Shown: one piece after another, positions 59,381 to 64,000 of the stretch
Layout: every line of letters starts with the position of its first letter
Position numbering within the stretch: the stretch's first letter is position 1
Assembly: GCF_014803405.1 (NCBI RefSeq)
Contig: NZ_JACYFG010000040.1
Location: forward strand, 62,001-126,000
Source of the DNA: Pelagicoccus enzymogenes
Lineage (GTDB): Bacteria; Verrucomicrobiota; Verrucomicrobiia; Opitutales; Opitutaceae
Length of the DNA: 64,000 bases
Direction of reading: 5' to 3'
Translations under genes and position numbers: made by a program
Notes under the pieces: generated by a model
The model's database searches: none
The model's input: the letters and a program-made list of their open reading frames with translations, nothing else
Told to the model about the DNA's origin: nothing

Positions 59381-60448
59381 TCACAAGCTTTTAGGCGAGA
59401 GGGTCACCTCATCGATGAAATACCGGTCGCCCGATCTCGCGTCGCTAGCGAACCAGAAAAACAACCTCCCATCGCTGACGCTCGAGCTGAAGTTTCCTGT
59501 CGTGAAAGTCAGAGTATGAACCTTCCAGCCAGTGGTTAAATCCACAACCACCCTGTTCAAGCCATAGTTCGTGTAAGGACTGCTATGCTTGCCTAGAGAG
59601 ACACGAACATTGCGCCCAGAATTCGAATAGGCTGCGAACGACAAGCTATATTCCGTGTTCGGTTCCAAGCTAAGTCCATTTTGGAAGAGCTGCGTATTCG
59701 ATCCAGTGGCGCTTACGACCACCAGAGCGGCGCTCGCGGAGCCGTCAAAGCCCGGCGACACGATCGAGGCATCCCCCTTTCCATTCGTATAAAATTTCCA
59801 TGGCGACAGAGTCGATTCGAAAGCGCCGTTGTCGACCGCGTTCGGCAAGGGGTCGGGATCCGATTCTCCACCCGCGCCAGAATCAGAATCGCCATCTGGA
59901 ACAGAACCAGGATCCGTCGCAGATGGGTGCGAACTGACTATCAGCACTACGATATCGTTAGGCAGAGCCGTGGTGTAAATACCGGGATCGATTCGAAGCG
60001 ACTCGATTGAAGCACCCTTGTAAGTGGAGGAACCTGAAAAACGCTCTTTAGAAACGTACCCTCGAGGCAGGTACACGTACTCCGAACCTAGGCCAAATGC
60101 CGCCCCTGCGCCAGTATCAGCAGACAGAGACAATTCGGGGGGATTCCCCTCGGACGCGCCAACCCCAAAGTAGGGAAAGCTCACCGGCAGGGCAGACTCA
60201 TATTCGTCCGCTAGCCCATCGTCTGGCGAACTGAACAGGAAGCCCGCATGAGGATACATTTCTGCATTGATCGCGGCAGCTCTCTTGTAAGTCAGACCAG
60301 TGGTGTCCAGAGAACCAGCAAATGAAACAACCACATCCTCGCCCACATCCCTAACACTAATTGTCAATACACCGAAGGATTGAACCGAGAAGGAGATACA
60401 AATTGCTGCGATTGCAACGAAGCGACTAAACCTAGTTTTTCTTCCCAT
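59381..60448 (-). CDS. Exported protein with agarase-partner N-domain and CBM4/9-like module
   Basis: 355 aa. Signal peptide RFVAIAAICISFSVQSFG. Residues about 25-185 match the N-terminal domain of the enzyme downstream (VLTISVRDVGEDVVVSFAGSLDTTGL ... PNDIVVLIVSS). After a Pro/Asp/Ser linker comes a CBM4/9/22-like jelly roll (NGAFESTLSPWKFYTNGKGDASIV; LEPNTEYSLSFAAYSNSGRNVRVSLGK; YFIDEVTLSP). It lacks a catalytic domain, so it probably serves as a substrate-binding or scaffold partner. Stop and next start overlap or lie within 36 bp, indicating an operon. Confidence 0.82.
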   Translation of the reverse strand: MGRKTRFSRFVAIAAICISFSVQSFGVLTISVRDVGEDVVVSFAGSLDTTGLTYKRAAAINAEMYPHAGFLFSSPDDGLADEYESALPVSFPYFGVGASEGNPPELSLSADTGAGAAFGLGSEYVYLPRGYVSKERFSGSSTYKGASIESLRIDPGIYTTALPNDIVVLIVSSHPSATDPGSVPDGDSDSGAGGESDPDPLPNAVDNGAFESTLSPWKFYTNGKGDASIVSPGFDGSASAALVVVSATGSNTQLFQNGLSLEPNTEYSLSFAAYSNSGRNVRVSLGKHSSPYTNYGLNRVVVDLTTGWKVHTLTFTTGNFSSSVSDGRLFFWFASDARSGDRYFIDEVTLSPKSL

Positions 60449-60623
60449 ATTTAGTGTCTAAAAAGCACCACAAGCGCCACTAATACTCAACCTTTAAAAT
60501 GGATTGAAAACGTATCCTAAACTTCACTCCCCCACTCGCCGTTGGCAACATTTCTGCTCTACGACACAGAAATACAAAAACACCTGGTCTTATAGATACA
60601 AGCCGCACCCAAACGCTTCCTCA

Positions 60624-60744
60624 GAGACTGTCCAATAAATCGAGTACTTGTAGGGTTGGACCTTGGTCCAGACCGCATCGCGCTGGGTAACGGGTTTGCA
60701 CTGCGGTCTGCAGCAAGCTGCAACCCTACTCAGAAGAGGCTAGT
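60624..60744. repeat. Dispersed repeat, copy 2
   Basis: Matches 36628-36748 with about 85-90% identity by eye (GAGACTGTCC(A/G)ATAAATCGAGT, GGTTGGACCTTGGTCCAGACCGC, CTGCGGTCTGCAGCAAGCTGC). The right half of copy 1, with its inverted terminal repeat, is missing here. Confidence 0.65.
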
Positions 60745-60853
60745 ATGTATCATTGGACTGCCTCTCACTCACCGACGAAAGCGAAGCACGTAATGAAATT
60801 TCTTTAGAGCATTTTTCTTTTATCCCGTCGCATTACTCATCACCGCAAGCTCC

Positions 60854-60885
60854 TGTGGGAGCGTGCTTGTCACGCAATTTGCTAC
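60854..60885. repeat. REP-like element (TGTGGGAGCGTGCTTGTCACGCAA)
   Basis: Same family as 16734 and 28541; GCGTG and CACGC arms can pair. Confidence 0.55.
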
Positions 60886-61087
60886 GTCAAATCACACGAA
60901 AAAACGCTATAGTATTCTTAAATCGGATACACGTCTAAATATAATTCGCCCTCATCCTGAAGACTTCAATAAAGCGCTTTCGAGGGGACGAAGCATCATT
61001 CGAGTTCAACATTTCAGCTTTCGATCTGATTCAAAAACCGTAGGGTATGGAAACGAGAAAACGGAACTTCGATCTAAACAGCGCCTT

Positions 61088-62353
61088 CTAGGCTTCGACC
61101 GATGCAAACGCCGCTGGCTTCTTACCCACCTTAAGCATTAGCCAGAATACCAGTCGAGCCACAGGCCCCAAATAGCGAGGCCCCGACTCGCCCCCACTTA
61201 TCACAGCTTCATACAAGCCACTTGCGAACCGCGACGGCGTCCATTCCGAGATAATTCTCAAGGATTCCGCGCGCATCGCTGCCCGATCCGCCCCGGCAGC
61301 GGAGACCTTCAGCATGGCCGCCATCAATGCCTCCCCGTCGGTCGACTCGAATACGTATCCATTTTTTGGAGGATCTACCAAATCCATAGAGCACCCCGAT
61401 CCCGTCGAGACGATCACTGGCAGGCCCGTCGCCATGGCTTCGTTTACGACCAAGCCCCATTGGTCTACCAAAGCGGTATGCACAAAGGCTCCGGCATAGC
61501 CATAGTAGGCCCCAACTTCATCGATCGATCTCATCCCAACGAAGGCCACCCCTTCAATGCCCTCCCTCTCGACCTGCGCTTCCAAGCGCTCTCGCAAACG
61601 CCCATCTCCCAACATCACAAGCCTCCACGGCTTGTCCGCTCTCTCTCGATACGCCCCGTAGGCAGACAGCAGGAGTTCCAAGTTCTTGCGTGGAATAAAA
61701 CGATTCGAGGCTAGGAAGTATTCCCCTTCATCGAACAGCGCAGGCAAGTGCTCAAACGCTTTGGGATTCGCCCGAGCCTCCGCCGCCTTGGCGGCGAAGA
61801 AGTCGTTATCAACCACATCGAGACCATCAAAGATATTCTTACCCGGGATCCCCATTTTCTTCATGTAGGAACGATGCGGCACCCCAGCGACCAAAGCGGC
61901 ATCGTATTGCCTCACGATGATTGACTTTAAGTACTCCCTCCACGGCTTCCGTTTCGCATCGTCCTCCTTGCTGTCGATCATGGTTACAGCCACGCGACCG
62001 TTCCTTCGGCACCACCGTAGCGCCGATCGAGTATCCGGCAAAAAATAGCTGTTGGTGGCCACAGCATCAGGGTTAATTCGGTACAAGGTCGAACGAACCG
62101 CATGATCCATTTCAAGCGGGCTAATATCCTCGAAAACTCGATCCGGAAACAAGCGCACGCACACATAGGGGGTCTCGTGACGCTTGATCTCCTTGACCAG
62201 GGAGCCCTTGCTCCCTGCGGTCTCGATAGCGATCATTACGATGCCACGTTCCTTAAAAAAGTCGTGGGCTGCCTTCAGCCTGGCGAGGTGATAAGGCCCC
62301 ATCGTCTGCCAGACGACGCAAACCGTTCTGATTTGTGAGGGAGATGAATTCAT
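61088..62353 (-). CDS. GT4-family glycosyltransferase
   Basis: 421 aa, GT-B fold. Donor-side motifs are FDEGEYFLASNRFIPRKNLELLLSAY, LVMLGDGRLRERLE, and the family-typical ALVDQWGLVVNEAMATGLPVIVSTGSGCSMDLV with the E-x7-E pattern. It should transfer a sugar from a nucleotide donor to a growing surface glycan at the cytoplasmic membrane. Followed upstream by a GT2 gene and a third glycosyltransferase, so this is the edge of a capsule, O-antigen or exopolysaccharide cluster. Spacing to the next gene is 66 bp. Confidence 0.92.
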   Translation of the reverse strand: MNSSPSQIRTVCVVWQTMGPYHLARLKAAHDFFKERGIVMIAIETAGSKGSLVKEIKRHETPYVCVRLFPDRVFEDISPLEMDHAVRSTLYRINPDAVATNSYFLPDTRSALRWCRRNGRVAVTMIDSKEDDAKRKPWREYLKSIIVRQYDAALVAGVPHRSYMKKMGIPGKNIFDGLDVVDNDFFAAKAAEARANPKAFEHLPALFDEGEYFLASNRFIPRKNLELLLSAYGAYRERADKPWRLVMLGDGRLRERLEAQVEREGIEGVAFVGMRSIDEVGAYYGYAGAFVHTALVDQWGLVVNEAMATGLPVIVSTGSGCSMDLVDPPKNGYVFESTDGEALMAAMLKVSAAGADRAAMRAESLRIISEWTPSRFASGLYEAVISGGESGPRYLGPVARLVFWLMLKVGKKPAAFASVEA

Positions 62354-62419
62354 GAATACAAACTTAGCTTGGCCGACAAGCAGCGGTCGAACCGGAAGAA
62401 TAGAAAGGTCGCGACCACG

Positions 62420-63388
62420 CTAATCAGCTAAGGCCTTATCCACATTCGGAGGCACAGCCCGCTTCTTCATTCCCCCTTCGACAAGTCGAATCCCCTCAAG
62501 CTTTCCTTCCAATCTCTGTACCTTGATCTGGCTGTGGAATCGCAGATCACGCGACAAGATCCCAGAGGGAACCATGAGCAATAGCCGACAGAGCTGCAGC
62601 TTCGCCCAACTGCCATACTTCTGCTTCAAGCAGAACAGCCCGCCTTCGTCCGCGGCTGCGATCCCCTTTCCCATCCCATCTTTTCGCTTGTAGTCGAGCA
62701 ACCATGCGACCGAGCTCCGCGACCGCGGAACGTAATGCCAAACCAGCGCCTCCGGCAAGTAGTACCCCTTCACGCCTTTCCTCAACATCTCGTTCTGGAT
62801 GTTCATCTCGTCAGAATTCGCAGCCGTACCGGGGCCGCAACGCTCATCGTAACCGCCCGCAGCTCGCAAATCGCTAGCGAACGCTGCCCAATTGAAACCC
62901 AAAGCGCCGGATTCCTTCATCTCTGTGAAACCGCTCGATGGAGCCCATCCGACGGCGGCAGCCGGGAGAAACTTAACAATCCAATCTTCTGGAGGTTCAT
63001 CGTAGTCAACACAACACTGGCCTCCAAAAAAGGCGCCCTTGCTCATTCCCTCCGCCGCTTTCGCGTAAGCCTTCAAGGTGCCTCTGCTTATTCTTACGTC
63101 ATCGTCAAAATAGACGATCAACTCATCACCCAACAAATCGAGCGACTTGTTCAAGGCGCCACACTTCTTGGCGTTCGGGAAGAAATGATGTTCGACCGGC
63201 AACCGATCGACAAACTTCTTAGCAATCTCGCGCCCCACCTCCTCGGGTCCATTCTCGGCGATAATCACTCGCCTGAGTGTATCAGGAATCTCGCACGCGG
63301 AAAGGGTTTCCAAAGTGCGCTCGAGCAATTCATTGGGGGCATAGGTTGCAATAACCACTGCTATATCAGGCGCAGACTCCACTTTCAT
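62420..63388 (-). CDS. GT2-family glycosyltransferase
   Basis: 322 aa, GT-A fold. DIAVVIATYAPNELLERTLETLSA begins the nucleotide-binding half; ELIVYFDDDVRISRGTL holds the DxD-type metal motif (Asp-Asp-Asp); later GALGFNWAAFASDLRAAGGYDERCGPGTAANSDEMNIQNEMLRKG contains the acceptor-side ED-like motif. No membrane helix except a weakly hydrophobic C-terminal stretch. Part of the glycan cluster. Confidence 0.92.
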   Translation of the reverse strand: MKVESAPDIAVVIATYAPNELLERTLETLSACEIPDTLRRVIIAENGPEEVGREIAKKFVDRLPVEHHFFPNAKKCGALNKSLDLLGDELIVYFDDDVRISRGTLKAYAKAAEGMSKGAFFGGQCCVDYDEPPEDWIVKFLPAAAVGWAPSSGFTEMKESGALGFNWAAFASDLRAAGGYDERCGPGTAANSDEMNIQNEMLRKGVKGYYLPEALVWHYVPRSRSSVAWLLDYKRKDGMGKGIAAADEGGLFCLKQKYGSWAKLQLCRLLLMVPSGILSRDLRFHSQIKVQRLEGKLEGIRLVEGGMKKRAVPPNVDKALAD

Positions 63389-63422
63389 CGATTATTTTAA
63401 ATGTTGTATCCAGCTAATGGGT

Positions 63423-64000
63423 TCATGGCAAAGGACGCTCGCCCTCGACCTTTCCAGTAAGGAGCTTTCTCGTTTGACGCCAGGCTTTCTCCAACATCAC
63501 CCGAATGGTTGCATAGTCAGTGAGGGCAAACATCAACTTGCGTATCTTCATGCCATTCGTCCGTTCATGCATGATGCTAACTTCGGCCCACTTTCCTTCC
63601 GATATCACTTGCGGCTTGGCGATACTTCTCAGATTCCAACGCCAATTCTCAACCGTTCCCCAACGCAAGCCGCATTCTTCGCAAGCTCCCTTGGCGATCA
63701 GGTCGTTAAAAAAGTACTGGTCGCCGTAATGCCCAGCCCACATCTGGCTCGAGTCATGACTCACTACTGCGCGCTCCCATTTTTCCAGAAAACGTTCGCT
63801 CGCCTCAGACTTCCGATAAAGCAGAACACCCGTATTGAAAGTCGCTTCCTTTATCATGGCAATGAACCGAGGAGGGCGGACCAAATAGTCTGCCTCATGA
63901 GCGTTGGCGGCGCAAAAGTCTTTCCCCTCAAGCTCTGAAAACAAAGGAGCCAAAGAACCTCTTATCTCTGTATCCGTATCTAAAAACAAAGTTTCCTCAA
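63423..64000 (-). CDS. Glycosyltransferase (GT-A, GT32-like), N-terminus beyond window
   Basis: Partial; the first codons lie outside the window. The visible part starts EETLFLDTDTEIRGSL, where FLDTDTE holds the DxD metal-binding motif. It continues with KDFCAANAHEADYLVRPPRFIAMIKEATFNTGVLLYRKSEASERFLEKWE and GDQYFFNDLI. The pattern (DxD, N-T-G acceptor loop, QxxFN) fits small GT32/GT8-like transferases and related mannosyl- or galactosyltransferases. The last third is basic. Same strand and close spacing to the GT2 gene. Confidence 0.8.
   Translation of the reverse strand, partial: EETLFLDTDTEIRGSLAPLFSELEGKDFCAANAHEADYLVRPPRFIAMIKEATFNTGVLLYRKSEASERFLEKWERAVVSHDSSQMWAGHYGDQYFFNDLIAKGACEECGLRWGTVENWRWNLRSIAKPQVISEGKWAEVSIMHERTNGMKIRKLMFALTDYATIRVMLEKAWRQTRKLLTGKVEGERPLP

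Larger units (their letters stand above)
60449..61087. other. Gene-free region with repeats
   Basis: About 640 bp between two minus-strand genes. It holds a copy of the dispersed repeat (60624-60744) and a REP unit (60854-60885). AT-rich sequence before 60600 should contain the promoter of the agarase operon. No gene is supported. Confidence 0.5.

Noticed and set aside
1-64000. tRNA, rRNA and CRISPR arrays
   Set aside because: No regularly spaced direct repeats and no cloverleaf-type or rRNA-like sequence recognised by eye; a tRNAscan-SE or CRISPR-finder run would be decisive.

Overview
The window is about 57-60% GC. It looks like a chromosomal segment of a marine member of the Verrucomicrobia, class Opitutae (Puniceicoccales, Pelagicoccus-like). 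This is inferred from gene content, not from a marker gene. The signs are: a sigma factor translationally coupled to a Ser/Thr kinase; a DUF1800/DUF1501 pair; Tat-exported Gfo/Idh/MocA oxidoreductases; a VPDTG-type C-terminal sorting signal; many secreted glycosidases; and a bacterial voltage-gated sodium channel. No rRNA, tRNA, CRISPR array, intact transposase or prophage was recognised.

Layout. 0-4.3 kb, minus strand: partial Ser/Thr kinase, its sigma factor, and two tandem GH43 glycosidases. 4.4-7 kb: a NaChBac/NavAb-type channel, a winged-helix regulator, a ribosome-hibernation-factor-like gene behind a 61-aa ORF, and a decayed SbtA/DUF897 bicarbonate-transporter pseudogene. 7-12.7 kb: a ThuA-like/oxidoreductase operon, a D-glutamate-cyclase-like gene divergent from a XylR-like regulator, ABA4-like, MDP-1 phosphatase and Spy-like genes. 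13-20 kb: hybrid histidine kinase, DEAD-box helicase, VF530 protein, aldo/keto reductase, MGH1-type glycosidase. 20-31.6 kb: exported cyclophilin, ADOP-type permease, the DUF1800/DUF1501 module followed by two paralogous exported proteins, and an MFS transporter. 31.9-36 kb: second oxidoreductase, Spy-like protein, IlvE, and an LCIB/C-type putative beta-carbonic anhydrase.

36-53 kb carries the most unusual feature: five copies of a minus-strand cassette. Each has a promoter of constant 67-bp geometry (a YATAG-N7-CTATK palindrome, 15 bp, AAGTATTTC, then TATAGT). Each ends in a structured RNA module with an invariant GGGG tetraloop, compensatory stem changes and a terminator. Three copies (A, B, C) encode paralogous 56-aa hydrophobic peptides that align without gaps. 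Two copies (D, E) have no ORF and look like small RNAs of about 150 nt. Ordinary genes lie between them: a sigma factor fused to a membrane domain, a CIA30-like protein, an OpgC-like acyltransferase, a rhomboid-like protein, a 1683-aa glycosidase with FN3 repeats and a ubiquitin-like domain, the DUF2868/DUF3482 GTPase pair, and glutaminase.

53-64 kb: a zinc metallopeptidase, a DUF1194/VWA protein with a sorting signal, an agarase-like enzyme with a partner sharing its N-terminal domain, and the start of a glycosyltransferase cluster that runs off the right edge. REP-like palindromes and a dispersed repeat of about 120 bp are scattered between genes.
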